A DNA stretch of 12,002 nt from Bacteroidota bacterium (GTDB lineage: Bacteria; Bacteroidota; Bacteroidia; Bacteroidales; Prolixibacteraceae): the NCBI GenBank assembly GCA_013203755.1, contig JABMPI010000384.1, positions 1 through 12,002 of the forward strand, written 5' to 3'. The position numbers and the translations under genes were made by a program. Position 1 is the stretch's first letter. Each line of letters begins with the position of its first letter. The notes under the pieces were generated by a model, which was given only the letters and a program-made list of their open reading frames with translations, had not been told where the DNA came from and ran no database searches. This document shows positions 1-6,272 of this stretch, one piece after another.

Positions 1-220
1 CATGGCATTTCGAATGAAGGATATTCCAATATGGGTTTTTCACGGTAAATTAGACAAAGCAGTGCCCTACGAACGATCTGTTGAAATGGTGAATGCATTA
101 AAAGAGTTGGGCGCGAATCCACTCTTTACAACACTAGACGAAGGTGGACATGCTGATGCTTGGGTACATGCGTATAATGAGGCTGGACTTTGGGAATGGT
201 TTCTTAAACACAAAAAATAA
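1..220 (+). CDS. Alpha/beta-hydrolase (prolyl-oligopeptidase/esterase-like), C-terminal fragment
   Basis: This is the C-terminal end of a gene that begins before the window; an in-frame ATG at position 2 exists, but nothing indicates that it is the true start. The roughly 72 visible residues match the last part of an alpha/beta-hydrolase. The strand IPIWVFHGKLDKAVP carries the Asp expected of the catalytic acid. The helix SVEMVNALKELG follows, and GGHADAW carries the His expected of the triad. This arrangement is typical of prolyl-oligopeptidase-like peptidases and esterases, often exported in Bacteroidota, that end in a WEWFL-type helix. The nucleophile Ser and any signal peptide lie outside the window, so substrate and location cannot be told. 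The stop is 6 bases before the DUF2007 gene, which suggests an operon with it and deoC. The fold is fairly secure; peptidase versus carboxylesterase is open. Confidence 0.75.
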   Translation, partial: MAFRMKDIPIWVFHGKLDKAVPYERSVEMVNALKELGANPLFTTLDEGGHADAWVHAYNEAGLWEWFLKHKK

Positions 221-226
221 TTTATT

Positions 227-457
227 ATGCACGACAAAGACAAAATTGTATTGGTTTACACAGGCAACGAAGTGACCGTGGAAAGAATTAAAGTGAATTT
301 GGAAATGGAAGGAATTATCCCAATTGTTAAAGATGGTTTTAATTCCGGACTTTCTGCAGGTTTTGTTGGTGGAGTTCCATCGGGAATAGATTTGTTTGTA
401 TTGGATTCAGATTTTGAAAAAGCGATAGAAATTGTTAAGGTAATTGTTGAAGAATAG
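227..457 (+). CDS. DUF2007-type small protein
   Basis: A 76-residue soluble protein with no signal peptide or membrane segment. It has the beta-alpha-beta-alpha-beta look of DUF2007 proteins, often annotated as putative signal-transducing proteins: an opening strand KIVLVYTGNEV, a helix with VERIKVNLEMEGI, a glycine-rich middle (SAGFVGGVPSGIDLFV) and a final helix DFEKAIEIVKVIVEE. The family is built like a small ACT- or PII-like fold. No ligand has been firmly established to my knowledge, so I assign no function. It sits 6 bases after the hydrolase stop and 3 bases before the deoC start, so it is almost surely co-transcribed and perhaps translationally coupled. The start ATG is the only reasonable one. 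Confidence 0.75.
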   Translation: MHDKDKIVLVYTGNEVTVERIKVNLEMEGIIPIVKDGFNSGLSAGFVGGVPSGIDLFVLDSDFEKAIEIVKVIVEE

Positions 458-460
458 TAT

Positions 461-1141
461 ATGTACACTAAAAAGCAAGTAGCAAAAACCATCGATCATG
501 CGGTTTTAAAACCGGAGCAGACGAACGCTGACTTAAAAGCAAATGCGCAAATGTGCATTGAAAACGATGTCTTTAGTATGTGTGTAAAACCGTGTGATAT
601 TTCAGCTGCAAAAGAGTTATTAAAAAACAGCGATGTAAAAGTATCTTGTGTTCTAAGTTTTCCGCATGGTGCAGATGCTACTCTGGTCAAAGCATTTCAG
701 GCAAAACAAGCTATTGAAGATGGAACGGATGAAATTGATATGGTAATGAATATTGGCAAATTCCTTTCTGGCGATTACGAATATGTGGTTAACGATATTA
801 AAGCTGTTGTTGAAGTGGCACGTAAAAATAATGTTTTGGTGAAAGTAATTCAGGAAAGTGGTCATTTAACTTTGGAGCAAATTGCCAAAGCTTGCGAGTT
901 ATCCTTCGAAGCCGGTGCAGATTTTGTCAAAACTTCAACCGGATTTGGCCCCGGCGGAGCAAAACCTGAATACATTGATGTAATGGTAAAAACCGTTGGC
1001 GATAAAATGCAAGTGAAACCTTCTGGAGGTATTCGTACCTGGGAAGATGCTGTCTCATTTCTGGAGCAAGGAGCCGACCGATTAGGAGTTGGCTCAACGG
1101 AAGCAATTTTAAATGGAGCAAAAGCCGAAGGAGATTATTAA
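461..1141 (+). CDS. deoC: Deoxyribose-phosphate aldolase
   Basis: The 226-residue product is a class I aldolase that cleaves 2-deoxyribose 5-phosphate to glyceraldehyde 3-phosphate and acetaldehyde, the last step of deoxynucleoside salvage in the cytoplasm. The TIM-barrel landmarks are present: IDHAVLKPEQT near the N-terminus, EIDMVMNIG with the catalytic Asp (about residue 93), VKTSTGFGPGGA with the Schiff-base Lys (about 157), and VKPSGGIRT with the second active-site Lys (about 186). Length is normal for bacterial DeoC. Some stretches differ from the enterobacterial form, for example VIQESGHLT where an ET-containing segment is usual and SFPHGAD in place of GFPLGA. This looks like a divergent lineage rather than loss of function, since all catalytic residues remain. 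It follows the DUF2007 gene by 3 bases. No obvious terminator follows it. Confidence 0.93.
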   Translation: MYTKKQVAKTIDHAVLKPEQTNADLKANAQMCIENDVFSMCVKPCDISAAKELLKNSDVKVSCVLSFPHGADATLVKAFQAKQAIEDGTDEIDMVMNIGKFLSGDYEYVVNDIKAVVEVARKNNVLVKVIQESGHLTLEQIAKACELSFEAGADFVKTSTGFGPGGAKPEYIDVMVKTVGDKMQVKPSGGIRTWEDAVSFLEQGADRLGVGSTEAILNGAKAEGDY

Positions 1142-1204
1142 TTGTCTTTTTAAAGTTATTCGATCTGATATGTACTTTCTGTTTGAAAATATGGGTTTTG
1201 ATTA

Positions 1205-1292
1205 ATCCCGACTTTTAAGTTGGGGATATTGCGACAATCTACGAATTGGGGCTTTAGCCCTTAATATAAGTGTTGGACTAAAATCCATAGTC
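1205..1292. repeat. Three short hairpins in tandem
   Basis: Three inverted repeats follow one another. Positions 1205-1227 pair ATCCC with GGGAT plus ACTT with AAGT around a TT loop. Positions 1249-1260 read GGGCTTTAGCCC, an almost perfect palindrome. Positions 1276-1292 pair GACTA with TAGTC. None is followed by a T run, so they are unlikely to be classic terminators. With the larger palindrome at 1309-1350 they look like one composite intergenic repeat, of a type I recall from Bacteroidota genomes; that recollection is not verified here. Confidence 0.5.
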
Positions 1293-1308
1293 TTTGGGCA
1301 TTTTCAAT

Positions 1309-1350
1309 CTCCGGCATACCCGCCTGACCGGTAGGGCAGGAATACCGGAG
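1309..1350. repeat. 42-bp imperfect palindrome (REP-like)
   Basis: The arms are symmetric about ACCGGT (1327-1332). Of 21 possible pairs, 16 are Watson-Crick, one is G-T and four are mismatches. The outer arms are CTCCGG and CCGGAG, and the inner part is built around GCCTG and GGGCAGG. It is far more GC-rich than its surroundings, which is typical of mobile palindromic repeats (REP-like) and not of local regulatory sequence. No T run follows, so termination is not its obvious role. Confidence 0.6.
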
Positions 1351-1586
1351 TTAGTTATTTCTGTATGTTTTAAGCTGCATGTACAAGTTGAGATTTTATC
1401 GAACTCAATTGATCTTTTACAATATATTTCAATTTGTAATGGGTATTGCTTTTTTTCAATAAATTTAGTTTGCTACAAATTTTTTTTCAACCAAAAAACA
1501 GGCATATTTGTAATATCAATTAAACTTAAAATTCAAGAAGGTTTTATAGCATATTTTGACGTTTAATTGGTTTAATTTTAATGAAA

Positions 1587-1592
1587 GAGGAG
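1587..1592 (+). promoter_or_regulatory. Strong Shine-Dalgarno sequence
   Basis: GAGGAG lies 5 bases before the ATG at 1598. It fixes this ATG as the start and stands out because most other genes in the window lack a recognisable Shine-Dalgarno, as is usual in Bacteroidota. Confidence 0.7.
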
Positions 1593-1597
1593 ACTGA

Positions 1598-2728
1598 ATG
1601 TATTTTTTAAACGGAGACAGAATATATATAAAACCAGAAAAAGCTTGTGGAACTTTAAATGAACAATTACAAAATTGTTTGTTGCAGCTATCAAAAATCA
1701 ATTCAGGAAAGCAAATATTTAAATTAGATTTTTTTGTTGATGCCGCCTCTGATGAGGAGTATGATAATTTGAAATCTCAAATAAAAACAGAAGTTTCTAA
1801 GCTCTATTCCAATGAAATAATTTTGAACTTAATAGCACAACCACCACTTACCTGTAAAATTATAGTAGAAGCATTTCTTTTCGATCCAACTATTTGGAAT
1901 GCAAAATCATTTAAGTTTGGAGATGACTCGGCAGTTCTATTTCAGAAAGATAATACTGAAATTTTGATTGGAAATGTACAGTCAAATAAAAAACAGGATT
2001 ACAAAACTGATGCAGAGAATACATTCTCAACTTTATCAGAAATGTTTTCGAAGGTTAACTTTCCTGTAAACTCGATTGTTCGGCAGTGGAATTACTTGGA
2101 AGATATTGTTGGTTTTGAAGGAGAGAAACAAAAGTACCAGGAGTTTAATGATGTTCGTTCAGAGTTTTACGGAACTAGTTTTGAAGAAGTAGGTTACCCG
2201 GCTGCCACAGGAATAGGGATGAACAGAGGCGGAATATTAATTGAATTTGTTGCGGTTAAATCAAATGAAGTTAAAACATCTCCTGTTGATAACGCGATAC
2301 AAATTGCAGCACATCATTATAGCGAAAAAGTATTGATAGGAAAGGAGTGCAAACTCAAAACTACTCCAAAATTCGAGCGTGCTCGTTATCTCGAAATCTT
2401 CAATAAAAAGTTGATCTTTATTTCGGGAACTGCCTCCATTTTAGGTGAAAAAACGGTGGGTGTTAACGATCCGGTTGAACAAACCAAAGTTACGATCCAA
2501 AATATTCAACGGCTATATTCCGATGAGGTTATTCAAAAAATATCGAAAGAAAAACTTCAACCTAAATATGGTCATGCACGGGTTTATGTGAAAAACCGTA
2601 AAGATTTTGCAGCCATTAAAAAAACATTCAAAACTTATTTTGGTGATCTGCCGGTTGTTTATATAATAGCGGATATTTGTCGCACCGATTTGTTGGTTGA
2701 GATTGAAGGAAAGGTAATTCTTGAATAA
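1598..2728 (+). CDS. Chorismatase-family protein (FkbO/Hyg5/XanB2-like)
   Basis: A 376-residue cytoplasmic protein recognised by motifs of the chorismatase family. These are RQWNYLEDI (about 162-170), a YQEFNDVRSEFYG segment after it, YPAATGIGM (200-208), FISGTASILGE (274-284), the segment VTIQNIQRLYSDE, and a C-terminal DICRTDLLVEIEG. In studied members these enzymes act on chorismate, releasing pyruvate and giving 3- or 4-hydroxybenzoate (Hyg5, XanB2) or 3,4-dihydroxycyclohexadiene-carboxylate (FkbO). A Glu close to the C-terminus is catalytic there, and E368 in LLVEIE is the likely equivalent. The core resembles RidA/YjgF trimers, so automated tools may call it an endoribonuclease or pteridine-dependent deoxygenase. 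The N-terminal 140 residues are less conserved. It stands alone, without aryl-polyene, flexirubin or polyketide genes nearby, so the product and pathway are open. The family call is good; the exact reaction is not determined. Confidence 0.72.
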   Translation: MYFLNGDRIYIKPEKACGTLNEQLQNCLLQLSKINSGKQIFKLDFFVDAASDEEYDNLKSQIKTEVSKLYSNEIILNLIAQPPLTCKIIVEAFLFDPTIWNAKSFKFGDDSAVLFQKDNTEILIGNVQSNKKQDYKTDAENTFSTLSEMFSKVNFPVNSIVRQWNYLEDIVGFEGEKQKYQEFNDVRSEFYGTSFEEVGYPAATGIGMNRGGILIEFVAVKSNEVKTSPVDNAIQIAAHHYSEKVLIGKECKLKTTPKFERARYLEIFNKKLIFISGTASILGEKTVGVNDPVEQTKVTIQNIQRLYSDEVIQKISKEKLQPKYGHARVYVKNRKDFAAIKKTFKTYFGDLPVVYIIADICRTDLLVEIEGKVILE

Positions 2729-2733
2729 TTTTT

Positions 2734-2770
2734 CTCAGTGAAACTCAGTGTCTTCTCCGTGTTCTCTGTG
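2734..2770. repeat. Four CTCnGTG heptamers at about 10-base spacing
   Basis: The heptamer CTCnGTG occurs at 2734, 2744, 2755 and 2764 (CTCAGTG twice, then CTCCGTG and CTCTGTG), separated by 3 or 4 bases. This short periodic block sits right after the stop of the chorismatase-like gene. It resembles a dispersed intergenic repeat I recall from Bacteroidota genomes. Its function is unknown. Confidence 0.5.
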
Positions 2771-2782
2771 GTAAAAAGAAAC

Positions 2783-2849
2783 TGTCATTTCGAACAACGT
2801 GAGAAATCTTTTAATAACGACAGATTTCTCGCTATCGCTCGAAATGACA
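2783..2849. repeat. 67-bp inverted repeat between convergent genes
   Basis: Outer arms TGTCATTTCGA (2783-2793) and TCGAAATGACA (2839-2849) are perfect complements. Inner arms GAGAAATCT (2801-2809) and AGATTTCTC (2822-2830) are also perfect, giving a long stem with one internal loop and a 12-base terminal loop. It lies between the stops at 2728 (+) and 2865 (-), so it could end transcription from both sides, although neither side has a strong T run. I recall this repeat type as widespread in Bacteroidota intergenic regions. Confidence 0.65.
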
Positions 2850-2864
2850 ATTATAGATGGTTTT

Positions 2865-5261
2865 CTAAAACTTAAAATCAACCCCAAACATAAAGTGTAC
2901 GCCAGCTTGTGGGTAATAACCATCCATTTTGTAGCGTTCGCCACCGTAGATATAAGAATACACCCAGGCATTAGATTCGTAGGTATGGTTAAATAAGTTG
3001 TTCGCCATAAAATGGAGAGTGATTTCCTTAAATAAATTGGTGCTGAATTTATAATCTGCTTTTATATTATTTACAAAGTATGCGTTTAAACTGCGATCAT
3101 CATTGGTAGTATTGTCGATGTATTGTTTGCCAACATAAGTTGAAATAAAGGCCAGACTAAAATTGTCTGTCGGTGTATAAACAAACTGGCTATTTGCCAC
3201 AATATTTGGTGAAAAAGCTAAATCAGTAGTCCCCAATTCATACTCTTCTTGTCCCCAGGTATCCCAATTGTCAACGTATTCAGTAAAATTATTTATTCTA
3301 TTTATACTGAAGGTTGTATTACCATTCCACTGAAAGTTTTTAGCAATTTGTACACCCACTTGCAATTCAACTCCTGTGCGGAAACTTTTGTCAACATTAA
3401 CCATAATTGGAGCACCAACGTCGTTTATCTCGCCGGTTAAAACCAATTGGTTTTTGTAACTCATGTAGTAATAATTGGCAGCAAACGAAAATGCCGACGA
3501 TTTATAATTGTAACCCAATTCCCAATCGTGCAACGTTTCATAAACAGGTTGTTTGCCGGTTGTACCGGCATCGGTATAATTACTCCGGTTGGGTTCGCGG
3601 TTGGCCACTGCAAACGATAAATACAATTCCTTATTGTTGGTAGGTTGGTAGAAAAGTCCAAGTTTCGGATTAAAGAAATTGAAATTGTGTTCCTGGGTTA
3701 AATCCCTTAAATCATCGTCAATTCCATCAATGTTATAATTAATGCCCCGGTACTGAAGGTCGGCAAAAAGGCTTAACTTTTCTGCTACCTGATAATTGTA
3801 TTTCGCAAAAATATTGAAGTCTTTTTTTAGTCCGTTACTACGGTACCATTCGTGGTTTGGATTGGCAGTTCCATAAAATTTCGCCCAGATAACATTTCCA
3901 TAATGGTCGCCGTCGTAAATGCTGTACCCACCACCAAACGTGAAATCTGATCTGTTTTCGTTATAATTTAAGGAGTAGGTAATCCCGTAAAAATCGTTGT
4001 CTAACCATTTGCGATTAACCAAATTTGTCGATTCAATAAGTTCAGCACCAATTGTGATTGGATCAATTTGGTAATCTTCCAAATCTTCATCTTCCTTGTA
4101 ATTCTCGTAATAACCCTTTCCTTGAGTGAAATGTGCAGACGCATTTAAATTCCACTCTGCACTAAATTTATGAGAGAAATGCAATTGATAATGATCTTGT
4201 TGATAGTGATCCACTTGATTTTCATAGTACTGAGTATTTCCATTTTCAGTAGTGTATTCTCCAGCACTATTATACGTTCGGTCGGTTCCGAGCATTTCGG
4301 AAGGCAGTCCGTTCCATGCCTGGTAAGTCTCTTCGAAACCGGAAAATATATTGGCTTTTAGAATTGTATTTTCAGAATAATATCCTGCTGAAACAAAAAA
4401 CGATTTTAGGTCAGAGTTAGCACGGTCGACATAACCATCGGAAGTTACTTTCGACAAACGGGCATCAACCGACCATTTCTCATTCAACAAACCTGTTCCG
4501 GCCGAAACTGTATTTTTTAGTGTATTGAAAGAGCCAAATGCAGTTTTATATTCGCCGTAAGCGTCTTTTTTAAGTGTGTTGGTTTGCAGGTTAATAGTTG
4601 CACCAAAAGCTGCTGCTCCGTTTGTTGAGGTTCCTACACCTCGCTGAATTTGAACATTATCCAGCGATGAGGCCATGTCGGGTTGGTCTACAAACCACGT
4701 TCCGTGCGATTCTGCATCGTTTAGCGGAATTCCGTTTACCACAACATTAATACGGTTGAGGTCGGTTCCTCGAATTCGAAAATTGGTATAACCAACTCCT
4801 GCGCCAGCGTCTGAAGTTGTTACAAACGAAGGAGTAAGTTGTAATAAATAGGGAATGTCTTGCCCCATGTTTCGTTGTGCAATTTCTTCGCCCGAAATGT
4901 TGTTGTAAGCCATTGGAGTTTTGTCTTTGGCTCGCGTTGCAGAAATTAGAATTTCGTCGGTCATCACAACATTGGGTTCAAGGTTAATTGTAATTTGTTT
5001 GTCCGAACTCAGGTTAACTTTAACTTGTTTGGTAATAAATCCAATAAAAGTAACTTTTACCGTGTAATCACCTTTTTTTAGATTTTTAAACTCGAAACTT
5101 CCATTGCTTGATGTGGAAATTCCGTAGTAGGTGTTTTCGAGAATAACACTTGCTCCAGCCAACTTTTCGCCTTTGCCATTCACACTACCACTCAACTTGT
5201 TTTGCGCAAAACCGGCAAAAACAATCAACTGCATAAGCAGTAAAAAACTTAACTTTTTCAT
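2865..5261 (-). CDS. TonB-dependent outer-membrane receptor, probably for thiamine
   Basis: A 798-residue outer-membrane transporter. Residues 1-19 are a signal peptide ending FAGFA before Gln. Residues about 22-95 form the carboxypeptidase-regulatory-like domain common in Bacteroidota receptors. The plug follows at about 110-230 (FRIRGTDLNRINVVVNGIPL, QIQRGVG, AAFGATINLQT). The rest is a 22-strand type barrel ending in Phe (FGVDFKF), the usual terminal signal for barrel assembly. Substrate is inferred from regulation: a TPP riboswitch lies in the leader, and thiamine-controlled TonB receptors (OMthi/omr1 type) are known in this phylum. It is the only gene downstream of the switch. The usual partners, an inner-membrane PnuT-type carrier and thiamine pyrophosphokinase, are not in this window. 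The start at 5261 gives the signal peptide directly. Thiamine itself versus a precursor such as the pyrimidine moiety cannot be settled here. Confidence 0.92.
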   Translation of the reverse strand: MKKLSFLLLMQLIVFAGFAQNKLSGSVNGKGEKLAGASVILENTYYGISTSSNGSFEFKNLKKGDYTVKVTFIGFITKQVKVNLSSDKQITINLEPNVVMTDEILISATRAKDKTPMAYNNISGEEIAQRNMGQDIPYLLQLTPSFVTTSDAGAGVGYTNFRIRGTDLNRINVVVNGIPLNDAESHGTWFVDQPDMASSLDNVQIQRGVGTSTNGAAAFGATINLQTNTLKKDAYGEYKTAFGSFNTLKNTVSAGTGLLNEKWSVDARLSKVTSDGYVDRANSDLKSFFVSAGYYSENTILKANIFSGFEETYQAWNGLPSEMLGTDRTYNSAGEYTTENGNTQYYENQVDHYQQDHYQLHFSHKFSAEWNLNASAHFTQGKGYYENYKEDEDLEDYQIDPITIGAELIESTNLVNRKWLDNDFYGITYSLNYNENRSDFTFGGGYSIYDGDHYGNVIWAKFYGTANPNHEWYRSNGLKKDFNIFAKYNYQVAEKLSLFADLQYRGINYNIDGIDDDLRDLTQEHNFNFFNPKLGLFYQPTNNKELYLSFAVANREPNRSNYTDAGTTGKQPVYETLHDWELGYNYKSSAFSFAANYYYMSYKNQLVLTGEINDVGAPIMVNVDKSFRTGVELQVGVQIAKNFQWNGNTTFSINRINNFTEYVDNWDTWGQEEYELGTTDLAFSPNIVANSQFVYTPTDNFSLAFISTYVGKQYIDNTTNDDRSLNAYFVNNIKADYKFSTNLFKEITLHFMANNLFNHTYESNAWVYSYIYGGERYKMDGYYPQAGVHFMFGVDFKF

Positions 5262-5271
5262 TTTAGAAATT

Positions 5272-5290
5272 TTGGTTATTAAATAACCAA
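5272..5290 (-). promoter_or_regulatory. Leader hairpin just before the receptor start codon
   Basis: TTGGTTATT and AATAACCAA flank a single central base, a perfect 19-base palindrome ending 11 bases before the ATG. In RNA it gives about a 7-bp stem with a 5-base loop. It has no U tail, so a role in start-codon access is more likely than termination. Its 5' arm overlaps the segment that can pair with the riboswitch. Confidence 0.45.
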
Positions 5291-5292
5291 TG

Positions 5293-5310
5293 GAGCAGGA
5301 CGAATCCCTC
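5293..5310 (-). promoter_or_regulatory. UUCG-capped leader hairpin after the riboswitch
   Basis: Read as RNA, GAG and GGA pair with UCC and CUC around a UUCG tetraloop, with a two-base bulge. It lies between the aptamer and the hairpin next to the start codon. It shares its CUC with the segment complementary to the 5' edge of the aptamer, so the two pairings exclude each other. Confidence 0.4.
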
Positions 5311-5312
5311 TT

Positions 5313-5401
5313 TTTTTGCTTTCCCTACGCCGGCATTATCCGGATCAGGTTTTGTGAGTATAATCTCAGCCCTAATTTTAATAGGCACCCCATTGCATAA
5401 A
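5313..5401 (-). promoter_or_regulatory. TPP riboswitch (THI element)
   Basis: On the - strand the canonical THI-box order is present: GGGGTGCC (5391-5384), CTGAGA (5369-5364, which binds the pyrimidine ring), ACCTGAT (5350-5344), GGATAATGCC (5341-5332) and GCGTAGGGAA (5330-5321, part of the pyrophosphate-binding side). A closing stem can form between TTTATGC (5401-5395) and GCAAAAA (5319-5313), with one mismatch. The aptamer begins only a few bases after the predicted transcription start and lies about 50 bases before the receptor start codon. TPP binding is expected to lower receptor expression. Confidence 0.95.
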
Positions 5402-5410
5402 TATCGTTGG

Positions 5411-5440
5411 CAAAGTTAAAACGGTTTTTTGAATTACAAA
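5411..5440 (-). promoter_or_regulatory. Bacteroidota-type promoter for the receptor
   Basis: On the - strand, TTTG (5440-5437) is followed by an 18-base spacer and TAACTTTG (5418-5411), an exact match to the -33/-7 consensus TTTG and TAnnTTTG used by the primary sigma factor of this phylum. Transcription would start near 5404, right at the 5' edge of the riboswitch. Confidence 0.75.
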
Positions 5441-5495
5441 ATGGAAAGGAAGTTTTAGACTTTTATTTCATTTTGTGTTAAAAAGCCGAAATAAA

Positions 5496-6242
5496 CTATT
5501 CAATCCACTCACTTAATCTCTTGGTTATTTCCCAAGTTTCATTCTTTTTTTCGAGAAGCAGATCTTCTCTACTACATGAACTGGTACCGAGAAATGCAAT
5601 TGCTTGTGTAATAGTTTTATTGAAATAGATAAAGTTTATTTCTGGGAATGAGACATATGCGTATCCGTAATAATCGTGAAAATGGTTAAGTGGAATATAA
5701 GGTTTAATGAAATCATGCTTATTATACATTTCTGAATTATCTGACACTATTGGAGTCATTAAATTATTCTCATTAAAGAAATAGTTTAATGCTTTCCAAT
5801 ATTTGTCATTTAAGAACAAAGTTTTTTTATTAAGATTGGATATGTCGGGGCAAAAATCAATAAAGTGTACATTTTGTTTTCTATAGATATAGATAGAATC
5901 TTCAACTTCTTCCTTTTTTAAAATTTCACTATTTGAAATCTTGAAGTGGATTTTATTGGAGAAAACATAATACTCTTGTTTTGTATTTCTACTTGTCTCA
6001 AAAATGAGTTTATGAATTTGTAATATTTCTGACTCTATGTCTAATGATTGCTTTTTATTATTAAGTATTGATTCTTTTTCCCAGTAAGTGAACCAGCTTT
6101 TAAGTCCATTTAAATCATTGTTTTTGAAATGATTTAAGAGTTCATAACTTAGTTTAAGTGTGTCATTGGAATTGTTTTGCGCTATTAGAATTGTTGAAAT
6201 AGAAAGTAAGATGTAAAATAAGAGGATTTTAGAAAATTTCAT
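5496..6242 (-). CDS. Small exported protein of unknown function
   Basis: I do not recognise this gene with confidence. The ATG at 6242 is chosen because it begins directly with a signal peptide (MKFSKILLFYILLSISTILIAQ), giving 248 residues. A longer reading would need a TTG at 6269 and put nine extra residues ahead of it. Cleavage before or after the Gln in IAQNN is likely, and no lipobox Cys is seen, so the product is probably periplasmic. The mature part is rich in Asn, Lys, Ile and aromatic residues. It ends with a beta-rich segment (NFIYFNKTITQAIAFLG, then LLLEKKNETWEITKRLSEWIE) that resembles the last strands of small secreted Bacteroidota proteins with an NTF2-like or related fold; that comparison is only an impression. 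It is more AT-rich than its neighbours. It follows the thioesterase by 30 bases and is probably the last gene of that run. Confidence 0.7.
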   Translation of the reverse strand: MKFSKILLFYILLSISTILIAQNNSNDTLKLSYELLNHFKNNDLNGLKSWFTYWEKESILNNKKQSLDIESEILQIHKLIFETSRNTKQEYYVFSNKIHFKISNSEILKKEEVEDSIYIYRKQNVHFIDFCPDISNLNKKTLFLNDKYWKALNYFFNENNLMTPIVSDNSEMYNKHDFIKPYIPLNHFHDYYGYAYVSFPEINFIYFNKTITQAIAFLGTSSCSREDLLLEKKNETWEITKRLSEWIE

Positions 6243-6272
6243 AAGATCATTTTTTATAAACCTTCTCAAAAA

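Larger units (their letters stand above)
1142..1597. other. 456-bp non-coding region with a hairpin cluster
   Basis: I find no convincing gene here. The left half holds four inverted repeats in about 150 bases, listed separately. The right half, about 1351-1580, is very AT-rich with runs of T. It presumably contains the promoter of the downstream chorismatase-like gene, but I could not place a good TTTG-N18-TAnnTTTG match. No U-tailed terminator for deoC is evident. Confidence 0.6.

Noticed and set aside
1423..1534. Candidate promoters for the chorismatase-like gene
   Set aside because: TATATTTC at 1423 and a TTTG at 1507 each resemble half a promoter, but no pair has both elements at the 18-base spacing seen elsewhere in the window.
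1294..1566. A 90-codon + strand open frame in the gap after deoC
   Set aside because: It runs through the hairpin cluster and the AT-rich promoter region, has no ribosome binding site, and its translation is low-complexity with no recognisable domain.
2735..2996. Open frames on both strands over the inverted repeats at 2734-2849
   Set aside because: They translate repeat DNA and the reverse of the receptor's 3' end, with no coding signature of their own.
5462..5495. Stem TTTATTTC/GAAATAAA just after the exported-protein gene as its terminator
   Set aside because: The stem is almost all A-T with an 18-base loop and no T run after it on the - strand; too weak to call.
6243..6269. Longer N-terminus for the exported protein from the TTG at 6269
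   Set aside because: It would add nine residues before a complete signal peptide that already starts at an ATG.
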